DNA of 64,000 nt from Oscillospiraceae bacterium (GCA_902363145.1 CABIZB010000001.1:930001-994000), one strand, 5' to 3'. Numbered from the stretch's first letter, positions 53,875-63,839 are shown. The notes: a model not told the origin generated them from the sequence alone. Translations and numbers: made by a program.

Positions 53875-54300
53875 GGTTAAACACTCCTTCCATGACAATA
53901 GTTTTAAGCCAGCAAAGCTCCTAACAAGTGATTAATGCCATAGCCCACACTATTATCATTTTTTAGGTTTTCATAGACTGCTAATGCCAAACCTTTTGTA
54001 ATTGTTACGATTAGCAATTTGATTGTATAGAAAGTTAAAGCCATGAATAATACTAAGATGTGTGTTTAACAAAAAATCGCCTATCACTGTCGTAAATTTA
54101 AGTTGTTTCAGTTTTCTTACCAGTCATATCAAGGAAACAATTTTTTAAGGCCTATTTTTTAGTGTATCAATCCTAAGAAACAATTCGTTTTCCTTGACAG
54201 TAACCTTCTGCATTTTGTTACAATCGAATAATTAACTTGTTATTAACATACAAATAGCAATTACCTTTAACATCGCTAAAAATTCCATATATGATTGTAA
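53875..54300. other. AT-rich gene-free interval at the start of the glycan block
   Basis: About 425 bases with many stops in all frames. A plus-strand TTGACA at 54198 has only a poor -10 and points antisense into the next gene; I see no supported feature. Confidence 0.5.
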
Positions 54301-55473
54301 TCAATGTCCCAAAATTGAACAAATCTTACGAACGATTCTTATTAGAAGTGGTTTCTTCATACTACTATTTACTGATTCTTCAAAACTTTTCAATTTTAAA
54401 AGTTTAAAAAATAAATCTCTGTTCTTATGCATTTCAGTTGGTTTTGAAAATTGCATATTATTTACCTTAACCCACTCTATGCTCATCTTTTTTAGTGTCA
54501 TTTGTTTTCTCATATCTTCCAAAAGAGTCAAACCCTTTTTCGTATTAAATATAATACAAGAAACACCTTTTAATGCGTCCCATTCAGGATATTCTTTTTC
54601 GATATGCCAAGCATCCCCCAATGTAATGTCAGAAATCCTGTCCGGAGTTGCAAATCTACATACACCACATGATGGTCTATAAAATAATCTTCCATAATAA
54701 CCCTTTACAAAAGGATCACTTTGAGCAGTCAACACTTCATCTTTATTTCCTTTACTTTTGAATAAAGCTGTTCTTGAATTAACTTTTCCACGATATGGGG
54801 TCTTGTTTCTAAATTGATAGGAACATTCGTTAAGTTTCCTATTTGTTCCTATTTTTTCTGTAATATATTTATCAAAGATATACTGACTTGGTGCACCATG
54901 ACAAATAAGATCAATCACAATTAGATTACTCTGATTGATTCGCTTTGTCTGCAAAAAAGCTTGAAGCGCAGCACATTGACAGGGAGATGCAGTGAAGCAC
55001 ACTTTTTCTCCTTTCGTCAATAGCATTGCGATTGATGAAAAGCAACCATTTGTGTTACTCATAATATACTTAGACTTTCGGAATTTCTCGCATTCTTCTT
55101 CTGTCGTAGCCATATCGTGAATTACCTTCAAATTTTCATCCCAGCGCACTCCGAAAATTCTATAGTTTTCAGCCAATAAACTTCTGTATATTGCAGTAAA
55201 CGCTCCTCCTGATGAACTCTCAATCTGCACTTTCTCCGAATTGCTCACCCCTACCCAAGCCTCTTGCTCAAAGTCCTCATCTGCTTCAATACTTGAATAA
55301 TTTGATGGGCACACTTTCTCGCATAGGTGACATTTCCTACATTTATCTTCGTCAATATGAGGATAAACAAAGTGTTCTTCGTCTTCTACAATCGTAATAC
55401 ATTTTTGCGGACATACTTCCTCACATCCTCTACATCCATAGCATTCTTCTTTTTCACCACTCAAAAAGTACAT
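54301..55473 (-). CDS. FrhB-like iron-sulfur protein (coenzyme F420 hydrogenase beta family) of a glycan locus
   Basis: 390-aa cytoplasmic protein. Two [4Fe-4S] ferredoxin motifs (CYGCRGCEEVCP and CRKCHLCEKVCP) lie in the first 60 residues, followed by the FrhB N-terminal and C-terminal domains (SSSGGAFTAIYRSL, FTASPCQCAAL, DLICHGAPS, DITLGDAWHIEKEYPEWD). Such proteins recur in capsule and exopolysaccharide loci of Firmicutes, where F420 is absent and their role is not established; a flavin-dependent reductive step on a sugar is inference. ATG 55473 follows GGGAGAAG. The gene is clearly more AT-rich than those to the left. Confidence 0.85.
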   Translation of the reverse strand: MYFLSGEKEECYGCRGCEEVCPQKCITIVEDEEHFVYPHIDEDKCRKCHLCEKVCPSNYSSIEADEDFEQEAWVGVSNSEKVQIESSSGGAFTAIYRSLLAENYRIFGVRWDENLKVIHDMATTEEECEKFRKSKYIMSNTNGCFSSIAMLLTKGEKVCFTASPCQCAALQAFLQTKRINQSNLIVIDLICHGAPSQYIFDKYITEKIGTNRKLNECSYQFRNKTPYRGKVNSRTALFKSKGNKDEVLTAQSDPFVKGYYGRLFYRPSCGVCRFATPDRISDITLGDAWHIEKEYPEWDALKGVSCIIFNTKKGLTLLEDMRKQMTLKKMSIEWVKVNNMQFSKPTEMHKNRDLFFKLLKLKSFEESVNSSMKKPLLIRIVRKICSILGH

Positions 55474-55761
55474 TCTACTTCTCCCTTTTTCTCCATATTT
55501 TGAAACTAATTCGTCGGCCGTATATAGGAACTGCCATCTGAATTCAACCCAAAAACAACATTGGTTACCAAGCAAGCCAATCATTTAACAATTACGTTGC
55601 TTTATTATCCTCTTCCCAATTATGACTGCAATTCACTTTTAAAAATAGTACTTTTCCACGTTATATATTATCTACACAGTATAAGCTAGAAAAAAACTTC
55701 ACCAACAAATTTAAGATTGAAAACAGTTGATTATAGCCTTCATGGATGACCAAATTTGTTC
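55474..55761. other. Gap between flippase and FrhB-like gene
   Basis: The first part is an in-frame extension of the FrhB-like frame without SD; the rest is AT-rich with no supported feature. Confidence 0.4.
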
Positions 55762-57243
55762 TTATTGATTACTTCCTTTATTAGAATCCACAAACTTTCC
55801 ACGTTGTACCATTTTTTTTACAATAGTCTGCATAAACGCACGATCTGTAAAATACATAAACAATGCGTTTAAAAATAAATAGCATCCTGCACCTACGCAT
55901 ATTTCGACAAAAACAGCCAGAAGACTTATTCCCATTTTATTACCAACCCATCGTACAACCCAAAACATTATAATACCACTTACTAAAGGGCCTGATATGC
56001 TTTTAAAATACTCCTTAAGAGGGTATTCTTTGCGAATTGGATATGTTTGAAAAGCACCGACTACTGCATAGGATATAACCGTTGCGAAAGCTGCTCCCTT
56101 TGCTCCAACTGTAAAAATCAACACACCGTTGAGTATTACATTCACAATAGCTCCTACCCAAACAGCTCTGGTGTAAATCCTGTCTTTCATCTTAGGCATC
56201 AAAATTTGTGTTCTGACTAGGTTGTTCCACCCCATAAACGGAATAGATGCCACCAAAACAAGTAGCAATTGACCGGACATTTCGTAGCCATCGCCCAAGA
56301 ACGCAATCATAAATTCTTTTGAAATAGCACCAAGTCCAAATGCCAATGCAAATGAAATAATAAACACAAATTTAGAAGATAGAAGAATATATTTTTGAGC
56401 TTTTTCTTCTGCACCCGAAGCATAAAGAGACGACATTCTTGGAAGCATCACTGTACCTAAAGCGGTTATTATCGTTGTAGCCATTCTCATTATCCTGTCA
56501 GCATATTCATACTGTCCCAGAACACTCATATTTCCAGTCCAGCCAAGCATAAGCTTATCAATCATTCTGTACAAACTTGTCGCAATAACGGCAACGAACA
56601 TTATCAGCAATGGCCTTAAATGTGCAAATATATCTTGAGCTTTGACTTTAACAAGCCTTGTGTATTTTGGGATGAATACCCATACCACCGATTGGCTCAC
56701 AAAGGAACCGATAGACATAATAATCGTATATTTCCATAAATCCTGAGACGACCGAACAAACAAGAAAACTGCCAATACTGTAAGGATTTTTATCAATAAA
56801 TTTCTCGTTACAGTAATCTTGAATTCCTCAATACCGAAAAAGAACCAATTCACATCAAACAGTGTACCGATCACAAAAAAAATCTGTAGCAATGTAATCA
56901 ACCGATAGTCCTTGCTAAAGAAGACACCATATACTAAATAAAGGACAAAAGCTGTAAAGGCTACAATAATATGCATATAGTACAAAGACGAAAATGTGTA
57001 ATTTAACTCGTCTTGTCCCTTTTCTTTAGCAAACGCAATAGCACGATTGCCGTATGTATCGATTCCCAAAGCAGCAAACATAACAAAATAACTAACAACA
57101 ACATAAGTATAAGAGTATATTCCCATGCTTTCTGAGCCCAATCTTCTAGAAAGAAATGGAGCTGTTATCAATGGCAAAATAATAGTAAGTATTTGATAAG
57201 CAAGTTGGTACAAAAAATTCAACGTTACATTCTTTTTTTTCAT
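55762..57243 (-). CDS. Polysaccharide flippase (Wzx / MOP superfamily)
   Basis: 493-aa membrane protein with about 14 hydrophobic helices, opening with FLYQLAYQILTIILPLITAPFLSRRLG, the typical start of O-antigen/capsule flippases. It would move lipid-linked repeat units across the membrane. The substrate is not readable. It follows the cytidylyltransferase by about 80 bases. Confidence 0.92.
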   Translation of the reverse strand: MKKKNVTLNFLYQLAYQILTIILPLITAPFLSRRLGSESMGIYSYTYVVVSYFVMFAALGIDTYGNRAIAFAKEKGQDELNYTFSSLYYMHIIVAFTAFVLYLVYGVFFSKDYRLITLLQIFFVIGTLFDVNWFFFGIEEFKITVTRNLLIKILTVLAVFLFVRSSQDLWKYTIIMSIGSFVSQSVVWVFIPKYTRLVKVKAQDIFAHLRPLLIMFVAVIATSLYRMIDKLMLGWTGNMSVLGQYEYADRIMRMATTIITALGTVMLPRMSSLYASGAEEKAQKYILLSSKFVFIISFALAFGLGAISKEFMIAFLGDGYEMSGQLLLVLVASIPFMGWNNLVRTQILMPKMKDRIYTRAVWVGAIVNVILNGVLIFTVGAKGAAFATVISYAVVGAFQTYPIRKEYPLKEYFKSISGPLVSGIIMFWVVRWVGNKMGISLLAVFVEICVGAGCYLFLNALFMYFTDRAFMQTIVKKMVQRGKFVDSNKGSNQ

Positions 57244-57322
57244 CTTCAGTTATCACACATCTCTAGTTCAGTATTTTATTCAGCGTTTTGCAAATCTTTT
57301 AGCTCTTGAAATATATCAATCT

Positions 57323-57754
57323 TTATTTTTCTTCATAAATTTTTTGCAATGTATCTGACAGCAATGTTGACGATATTCCTTCCGTATGAGGCAGAAAAAC
57401 GACATCTACATCTACTTTTTCAAATTGCTCTACCATTTTGTTATACATATCGCTTCCTTTCCAGTCAGAACCGTGAAACAGTACATTGAAATGATATTTA
57501 TTCCATGCCTCCATTTTGTCCATACTCGTTTGTGGCACTACCTTATCAACGCACTTAAGTTCACCAACTATGGCAATGCGCTCCTGAAAAGGAATAATAG
57601 GTTTCTTATGCTTATAACTATTTACAACTTCATCTGTGCTGACACCAACAATCAGGTAATCACATTGCTCCTTTGCTCTTTTTAAAATGTTTAGGTGTCC
57701 AATATGGAACATATCGAACACTCCGGTTGTATATCCAATCTTATATTTTTTCAT
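57323..57754 (-). CDS. Glycerol-3-phosphate cytidylyltransferase-like (TagD) nucleotidyltransferase
   Basis: 143-aa enzyme of the cytidylyltransferase superfamily, with the HIGH motif at 17-20 (HIGH) and the C-terminal TEGISST motif. The family forms CDP-glycerol or similar CDP-alcohols; length and motifs match TagD. ATG 57754 follows AGGAGGG. It lies 16 bases after a LicD-family transferase, which suggests the pair adds phospho-glycerol (or a related phospho-alcohol) to the glycan. Confidence 0.85.
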   Translation of the reverse strand: MKKYKIGYTTGVFDMFHIGHLNILKRAKEQCDYLIVGVSTDEVVNSYKHKKPIIPFQERIAIVGELKCVDKVVPQTSMDKMEAWNKYHFNVLFHGSDWKGSDMYNKMVEQFEKVDVDVVFLPHTEGISSTLLSDTLQKIYEEK

Positions 57755-57770
57755 CAATCGGCCCTCCTGA

Positions 57771-58610
57771 TCAAGTGTTATCTTCCACACTTACTTTTTC
57801 AACTGGCGTTTCAAATAGCATCATTTGTCCATCGCTAAATACTACCTTTTCTGGATAATGTGTTCTCCTCGACTTCTTTGGCGGAAGTTGCATATAATCA
57901 GTACCGAATATTGATTTCAAAACCTTTTTATACTCTTTGGGCGCCGAAAACATACAATCCTCAAACTGAATACACGTGCCCTCATCAAACCAACTTACAG
58001 GCATAGTTTGCTTCTTTATCGCATATTGTGATCCAAAATTGGAATAATATCCTCCTTGTTTCGAAGGTTTCATTTTCATAATCGCAGTAGATAAAAAATG
58101 AAGAAAAGAATTAGGAACGAGCTTTGCAAATAGATGCTTTGCATCACGAACGTTTTCCTTTCTCAAATGCATAGCAACCTCAAATTTTTTTGAAATTTTT
58201 CTTCTATACTCTACTTCCTTGTTATAACCATCCGTCACATCCAGAGGAAAAATATCTACAAAAATTCCAAAATCTGAATAGGAGCCCCTACCTAAATTCT
58301 CAACAAAACTGGTATTGTTCTTACAAACCTTTGCAAAGCGCAAAAAGTACTGTGGATCAGTTGTTATCCAAGCTAAATGATAAGCTTCGCCAAGATTTTG
58401 TGCAGCAATTGAAATGAATTTTTCAAAGTCATCTCTAGGCATAGCAATATCCAAATCATCATCCCATGGAATGAAACCGCCATGCCGTACAGCTCCCAAC
58501 AATGTTCCACCAATTAGATAGTATCTCAATCCGTTTTCTTTACAAATCACATCTATACGTTGCATTATTTCACATATTTCCTTGTGAAGCTTTTCTAAAT
58601 AATCACTCAC
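57771..58610 (-). CDS. LicD/fukutin-family phosphotransferase
   Basis: 279-aa transferase of the LicD family with GGTLLGAVRHGGFIPWDDDLDIAM; the acidic DDDLD (50-54) binds the metal. LicD moves phosphocholine from CDP-choline; related fukutin proteins move ribitol- or glycerol-phosphate. No choline-specific genes (licA, licB, licC) are near, while a TagD-like gene follows, so a glycerol-phosphate donor is likelier. The start codon is GTG 58610, with GGAAAGG 6 bases upstream. Confidence 0.87.
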   Translation of the reverse strand: MSDYLEKLHKEICEIMQRIDVICKENGLRYYLIGGTLLGAVRHGGFIPWDDDLDIAMPRDDFEKFISIAAQNLGEAYHLAWITTDPQYFLRFAKVCKNNTSFVENLGRGSYSDFGIFVDIFPLDVTDGYNKEVEYRRKISKKFEVAMHLRKENVRDAKHLFAKLVPNSFLHFLSTAIMKMKPSKQGGYYSNFGSQYAIKKQTMPVSWFDEGTCIQFEDCMFSAPKEYKKVLKSIFGTDYMQLPPKKSRRTHYPEKVVFSDGQMMLFETPVEKVSVEDNT

Positions 58611-58639
58611 AATTTACCTTTCCTCCTGTTACAATAAAA

Positions 58640-58890
58640 TTAGTCGGTAAATCCACAGCAAGCCAGCTATGGTTTACACGCACTCATTTCTGAGCTACAA
58701 TGAAAGCAGTGATTGGAATTACGTTTTCCTCCTTGGGACAAAGCGCCCGTAATTGAGACTGTCATCCATGCTTTCATTGCAGTGTTCGTTTTTGCAGGTT
58801 GAGCCGCCTCATCGGTGCGTTCGTGTCACCCAACAGATTGAATAGGTAATGAGAAAAAGCGTGGCATCCGATTACATATTCATACAGGAG
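58640..58890 (+). ncRNA. Structured noncoding left end of the IS110 remnant, possible relict bridge RNA
   Basis: Upstream of the transposase fragment an 11-bp stem CAATGAAAGCA/TGCTTTCATTG encloses an inner AATTACG/CGTAATT stem and a large loop, followed by further short stems up to the ATG. IS110-family elements encode a bridge RNA in a noncoding end; position and shape agree, but no covariance test was made. Confidence 0.4.
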
Positions 58891-58899
58891 TGATGTTTA

Positions 58900-59552
58900 A
58901 TGAACGCAGTAGGTATCGATGTTTCCAAAGGCAAAAGCACTGTTGCGGTGCTCAGACCATTCGGAGAAGTGGCTGTTTCACCTTTTGATGTTATTCATAA
59001 CGACAGTGACCTTAAACAGCTCGCTGAGCTTATCAAGGCTTTGCCGGGTGAATCAAAGATTGTTATGGAGTACACCGGTACATATTTTGAACCCATAGCA
59101 CAGTTCCTCCATAACAACGGTATATTTGTTTCCGTAGTCAATGCGTTGTTGGTTCATGACCATGGCGGAAACTCTTTGAGAAAGGTCAAGACGGACAAGA
59201 AAGATGCTTTGAAGATTGCTTCCTATGCTCTCGACCGCTGGACTGAACTTGATGAATATATTCCTGCCGATGAACAGCGTAAAACATTGAAACTGCTGAA
59301 CAGACAATACAACAGCGGCACTCAGAAAGGTTCTTTTTCAGATAACTGAAGTATATATCCTTAACAAACTGGAAGATGAACCGGTGTATCAATTTATCGA
59401 CAAAAAGCGTTCCGAAGGCAAACATTATTACTCCTACAGGATCGCTGCTGCAAACAAATTTCTGAGAATATATTTTGCGAAAGTAAATCAGGTCTTGAAT
59501 TCTCAACAACCTCCTACTTATCTCCTCATCAGGCTGCTTCAATTTTTTGTAT
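58900..59552 (+). pseudogene. IS110-family transposase, internally deleted
   Basis: The frame 58900-59349 encodes the N-terminal DEDD RuvC-like domain (NAVGIDVSKGKSTVAVL, VMEYTGTYFEPI, KVKTDKKDALKIA). Near 59330 it leaves the family and stops. From about 59339 another frame (+1) carries the C-terminal piece (LEDEPVYQFIDKKRSEGKHYY, ANKFLRIYF), ending near 59552. The middle of the protein, including the Ser-containing Tnp domain, is missing, so it is inactive. An SD (AGGAGTGA) and the upstream noncoding end are kept. It splits the glycan block and may have carried or captured part of it. Confidence 0.88.
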
Positions 59553-59908
59553 GAAGCGGTCTTTCAGTCGTGCCTTTTTTTAAACTTGTGAATTGTTTGT
59601 AAACTTAATCTTTGAGGGCTTGACTTTTATTTGCAGGTCTTATGCTGAACAGTGTCCATATCCATGATATTACAAATTGAAGATAACATTCTCCGTGTAA
59701 ATCGCCGTAAATCGCTCAAAGCATATCTCTTCATTGATACCGATTACAACACCTTTCTCTCATCAGATTTAAAACTCTTTCTGTAACCAAAACTAAGTCT
59801 CAACTTTTTTCATGTTAACAATCAAAAGATGAAAAGATACTCCGTTTGTAAAGTAATCAATTTTAAAACAAAACTTTACAAGTAACCAACTAATGCTTCC
59901 ATACTTCG
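59553..59908. other. Gap after the IS110 remnant
   Basis: Contains the probable right end of the IS and a 40-codon frame at 59664-59786 without an SD; I do not call it a gene. Confidence 0.5.
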
Positions 59909-61036
59909 TTAAAAAAGCCATCTTGCAACATATGGGATTTGTCCCTGTGCATTTGTCATAATTGATTTTACAAAGAGCATGATTGGCACACAAATGGGAT
60001 ATAACTCTTCAATATAAAATGTCAATTTTTTTCTGTGACTCTTACAGTAGAGTGATGCATACGGAATGAGAGTTGGTACTGTAAAATACAAGCTGATTCT
60101 TCCAACATAACTGCCAGTATTGTATTGTAGAAGTTCTAAGATCACACCCAATACAATAATCTGCTTCCAAAAAAAATCCAAATCAAAAGTTGGATTTTTT
60201 TCCTCATTTCCGCTATATAAATGTCGTCTTTTTAATGCATAGAAGAATAGAAACGCTCCTGCAATATCTATTACATAGCCAATTCCAATACGCAATGTTT
60301 TTACTTCACCATATGCTTTGGCATATTTTTCAAGCACAGGCAACTTAAGAAGAAGATTGATCATTATTGGAAGTAATACAGTAATCAAAATCGGACCAAT
60401 ATAGTTAAAAAATCTAAGCAACTTGCCTGTTGTACTTTCTTTTGTACCATACCAGTACAGGACTACTGCCAGAATCGCAGTAGAATGAAACAAAACGGCT
60501 ATACCCACCACTAGAAAATAACGAACAGGTTTTCTTTCAATAATATACCGTATCCCCCAAAAAATCATAGAAACTGCAAGCATCTGTCGGAATATATTAT
60601 AAGAATGAAAGTAGTAAACTCCCAAATACATAAAAAGCGATACTGTCGGCTTTGCATACTTACGGAAATACCAGATTCCGCTAATCATAAATCCCACTGT
60701 TGCTATAGAATAAAAACCAAACGCAACTATAGGGGTTCCTGTCAATTTATATGATAAAGCACACAGCAATAAAAAAGACGGCTCTACTGTATACCACATA
60801 CGCGTCGCAACAATGCTTCCCAACTGGACATATTTATTATATACCTCTATATATCCATTATAATCAATACCTGTTCTATAGCGAAAAGCACTTGGAACTG
60901 CAACAAACAGAACACTAAGTACCAAAAATACTTTTTGGTACTTATCACTATGCTCTGCCAACCACATACACAGCAGAGAACAAACCACCATACAAGTATA
61001 AAAAATGAAACTGCCAATTTCCGTAAACTGTATCAT
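59909..61036 (-). CDS. EpsG-family polysaccharide polymerase (Wzy-type)
   Basis: 375-aa membrane protein with about ten hydrophobic helices. FRYRTGIDYNGYIEVY and FHSTAILA match the EpsG family, thought to polymerise exported repeat units. ATG 61036 follows AGGTGATG. It lies 6 bases after the glycosyltransferase 2 gene, in one operon with it. Confidence 0.87.
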   Translation of the reverse strand: MIQFTEIGSFIFYTCMVVCSLLCMWLAEHSDKYQKVFLVLSVLFVAVPSAFRYRTGIDYNGYIEVYNKYVQLGSIVATRMWYTVEPSFLLLCALSYKLTGTPIVAFGFYSIATVGFMISGIWYFRKYAKPTVSLFMYLGVYYFHSYNIFRQMLAVSMIFWGIRYIIERKPVRYFLVVGIAVLFHSTAILAVVLYWYGTKESTTGKLLRFFNYIGPILITVLLPIMINLLLKLPVLEKYAKAYGEVKTLRIGIGYVIDIAGAFLFFYALKRRHLYSGNEEKNPTFDLDFFWKQIIVLGVILELLQYNTGSYVGRISLYFTVPTLIPYASLYCKSHRKKLTFYIEELYPICVPIMLFVKSIMTNAQGQIPYVARWLF

Positions 61037-61042
61037 TTCACA

Positions 61043-61978
61043 TCACCTAGGATTTCTGTTAAAAAGTTTATCGTTTGCCAGGCAATTGATAAATACTTTG
61101 CTAACAATCCTTTTTTGTCGTCTGCTTTCTTTTAGCCAAGTATCATCGGTTGGAAGACATGCACATAGATAAACCAAGACGTATTTTGCCCCTCTCGCCA
61201 TTCGTTCCAGCAAATAATGCTTTTTTGCACTAATTAACTGATATCGGCTTTTCATAAGTCCTTCCAGCAATCGATCAACATTTTCCTGTGATAGTCTGCT
61301 TCTGGGAATCAAATGCTGCATCTGCATCCGGTAATCACATATGTATGTGTACCCCTTACGAAATACTTTGTTGCACAACTCTGTATCTTCTCCAGAAGAT
61401 AAATTTTCTCCTGTTCTTCCAAGCAAATCCAACCAACCTTCCTGAGAGATTTCACGTAAAATTCGGGTTGGAATACACATTCCAGCTCCCATAGGATTTC
61501 TGTTTTCTTTGGCAGGATAATCTATGGAGCCAATGTGTGTGCATGCCAAATTACGATACATAAGTGAAAGACGGCATTCCTCCTCCGAAGACAACGCATC
61601 CAATGGAACTGCAATGACCGCACCGTTAATTACCCCTACATCATAATGAGAAGCAGTTATTTCCTCAAGCACATCCAGCCAATCCCAATTGAGAACGTTG
61701 TCATCGTCAACATAAATCACCCAATCTCCACTGGCCTCAACTGCCCGTCTTCTTGCATTTGACAATCCCGGTTTAGACTCATAAATATATTTAACTTTAG
61801 ATTCCCTCTGGACATATTCTTCAATAATTTCTTTTGTTTTGTCTGTTGAGGCATTGTCAACAACCAAAACTTCTTTAACATGTGTATCATATAAATGCAA
61901 AGAAAGTATTGCATCCATAGCTTGTGATATTGTATTTTGTCCGTTATATGTGCATATCACAATAGAATATGAAGCCAT
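61043..61978 (-). CDS. Glycosyltransferase family 2
   Basis: 311-aa GT-A enzyme: SIVICTYNGQNTI at the N-terminus, VVDNASTDKT, the DxD-like YVDDDN near residue 93 and an acidic GEDTELCNKVF near 215. It adds one sugar to the lipid-linked repeat on the cytoplasmic side; donor and acceptor are unknown. SD AAGGAGGAAAC is ideal. Confidence 0.9.
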   Translation of the reverse strand: MASYSIVICTYNGQNTISQAMDAILSLHLYDTHVKEVLVVDNASTDKTKEIIEEYVQRESKVKYIYESKPGLSNARRRAVEASGDWVIYVDDDNVLNWDWLDVLEEITASHYDVGVINGAVIAVPLDALSSEEECRLSLMYRNLACTHIGSIDYPAKENRNPMGAGMCIPTRILREISQEGWLDLLGRTGENLSSGEDTELCNKVFRKGYTYICDYRMQMQHLIPRSRLSQENVDRLLEGLMKSRYQLISAKKHYLLERMARGAKYVLVYLCACLPTDDTWLKESRRQKRIVSKVFINCLANDKLFNRNPR

Positions 61979-62017
61979 GTTTCCTCCTTCATGCTATCTC
62001 AAAACAACTTCTGCGCA

Positions 62018-63256
62018 TCATTTCTCGTAGGTATCAATGGTATCAATAAAGTGCCATATCTTCTCTGACTGCACAATATTATTTTTTTCTTGTGTGATAA
62101 ACTGCTTTGCAGCACTGCTAAAGGTAAGCCGCTCCGTATTGCTCATAGAGAGCACCTGATTAATTGCACAGCATATATCGACAGGTTCAGATGATTTCAT
62201 TTCCACAAGGTATTTCCAATATTCTTCTGGAATTCCTCCGATTCGAAAGGACAGCACCGGTTTACCAGTAATCATATATTCAAACAGTTTAGATGGAAAG
62301 CAGTAGTTTGACGCTTTCTCCGTAGGCATTCTCATGGAGACAAACATGGTTGCTTTCTCCTGTAGACTCAAAAGTTCCTGACGAGACTTTAAAAATCCAT
62401 AGTGTACTATACGTGAATCCTTTTGTGCAGCATCACGGACAAGTGCGTCCGCATCTCCGCTTCCTGTTAACCACAGTTGGCAATTTTCATCTGAAATAAG
62501 GCTAAAAGCTTTCAACAGTTCCGGAATTCCGTATTTTTTTGAAATTGTACCAGAGTACATAATGATATTCTTGCCATTATCTTGTCTGAACTGTACATTC
62601 AAGGCGCGGTCACACTCTTCAGCTGATAAAGAACCTTCCATCAAAAGCCATGGTTTTTCTTGAATATTCAAATATTGTGCCATTTTTTCAGCATACAAAA
62701 TAAAGCCATCAAAGAAATTTATGAATTTTTTCTGCTGCAGGGCATCTACCTTTTTCAATGCTTTTTTCACGGCACTGGGAGCAAGATCCATAAACTCAGG
62801 CAAGTCGGTTATAATGAGAAACAGCTTTGCCGTGGGGATTTTCCGCTTGATTCGGCAAGCTGCTGACATAATCGGAGAACGCATGGAGTATGCTATAACA
62901 ATTACCTCCGATCCGTCTGAACTATAAGTATCTGCCCATTTTTCCGCCGCTACTTCCATGGCGCGCTGACATGAAACCCTGTTAATATACTTACCATTAA
63001 AATAACCAACACTAGTGTCATCAGCCCCCTGCTTATGACACCAAGAATAGGGATGAATAAATAATTGTTTGTAGTCCGGATACGATGGTAGAACACTTCC
63101 GCTAATAATGTCAAAGATACAGTCCTTCGTTTGTTCAAGACCCAAAATAAGATTTTGTTGAGATACTTGCGAAGATGAGGACTTATATCCTTTTTTAGCC
63201 ATTTCAGTTACTCTAGTAGCGTCCTCATAATTACCGATCCACAGATATTTCTTCAT
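62018..63256 (-). CDS. Glycosyltransferase, GT-B fold (GT4-like)
   Basis: 412-aa enzyme; the C-terminal half contains IIMYSGTISKKYGIPELLKAF, LWLTGSGDA, and CFPSKLFEYMITGKPVLSF, the donor-binding Glu region of GT4 proteins. The N-terminal half is less conserved. Its first 26 bases overlap the end of the acyltransferase gene, so the two are translationally linked. Confidence 0.85.
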   Translation of the reverse strand: MKKYLWIGNYEDATRVTEMAKKGYKSSSSQVSQQNLILGLEQTKDCIFDIISGSVLPSYPDYKQLFIHPYSWCHKQGADDTSVGYFNGKYINRVSCQRAMEVAAEKWADTYSSDGSEVIVIAYSMRSPIMSAACRIKRKIPTAKLFLIITDLPEFMDLAPSAVKKALKKVDALQQKKFINFFDGFILYAEKMAQYLNIQEKPWLLMEGSLSAEECDRALNVQFRQDNGKNIIMYSGTISKKYGIPELLKAFSLISDENCQLWLTGSGDADALVRDAAQKDSRIVHYGFLKSRQELLSLQEKATMFVSMRMPTEKASNYCFPSKLFEYMITGKPVLSFRIGGIPEEYWKYLVEMKSSEPVDICCAINQVLSMSNTERLTFSSAAKQFITQEKNNIVQSEKIWHFIDTIDTYEK

Positions 63257-63839
63257 TTTCTGCCCCCAAATACTTTATTACTTTTGCCGGATTACCCGCA
63301 ATCACGCAGTTATCCTCAAACTTGCCGCATACAACTGCACCTGCACCAACTACACAGTTATCGCCAAGCACAGTACCTTTAAGAATAATGCTATTACATC
63401 CAATAAAACAGTTCTTTCCAATGTGGATTTCCTTTGTTGGAATCAAATCCAGCATCTCCCCAGGGTGTTCCGAATGCATTTGCTGTAATCTCTGCTCTGG
63501 ATCAATAGGATGGAAGTCATTATCCAGAATTTTCGTATTTCCGCCAATTGAAGTGTCATCACCAATATAGATGCCCTTTCGTGCATATATTGTTGCACCA
63601 GATATACCTACATGGTCTCCGATTTCAATTACAGCTTCTGGCGCACGTGTAACAATAATTGTTCTTGAATACAATCCAACTAAATTACTCAAAAATCCGC
63701 TGTTAATGCTTACATTCTTACCAATCTTTAGAGTTGCGCCTTTTTTATTAAAAATGACCGGAACACCTTTTAACAGCAGATTGGGACCATACTTCACATT
63801 GGTCATTTTCATCAGCACTTTAAACCAATTACTGTTCAT
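63231..63839 (-). CDS. Hexapeptide-repeat acyltransferase (maltose/serine O-acetyltransferase type)
   Basis: 202-aa left-handed beta-helix protein with many [IV]G-x4 hexapeptide repeats (e.g. HIGKNCFIGCNSIILKGTVLGD) and the His of the LDNDFHPI loop that catalyses acetyl transfer. The C-terminal CVIAGNPAKVIKYLG is typical. It probably acetylates a sugar of the repeat unit; the SGNH enzyme at 51801 could act on the same group. Overlaps the next gene by 26 bases. Confidence 0.88.
   Translation of the reverse strand: MNSNWFKVLMKMTNVKYGPNLLLKGVPVIFNKKGATLKIGKNVSINSGFLSNLVGLYSRTIIVTRAPEAVIEIGDHVGISGATIYARKGIYIGDDTSIGGNTKILDNDFHPIDPEQRLQQMHSEHPGEMLDLIPTKEIHIGKNCFIGCNSIILKGTVLGDNCVVGAGAVVCGKFEDNCVIAGNPAKVIKYLGAENEEISVDR

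Noticed and set aside
54190..54235. Plus-strand promoter (TTGACA) in the gap before the FrhB-like gene
   Set aside because: The -10 region is poor and it would read antisense into the neighbouring gene.
59664..59786. 40-codon open frame after the IS110 remnant
   Set aside because: No SD, AT-rich and no recognisable similarity.
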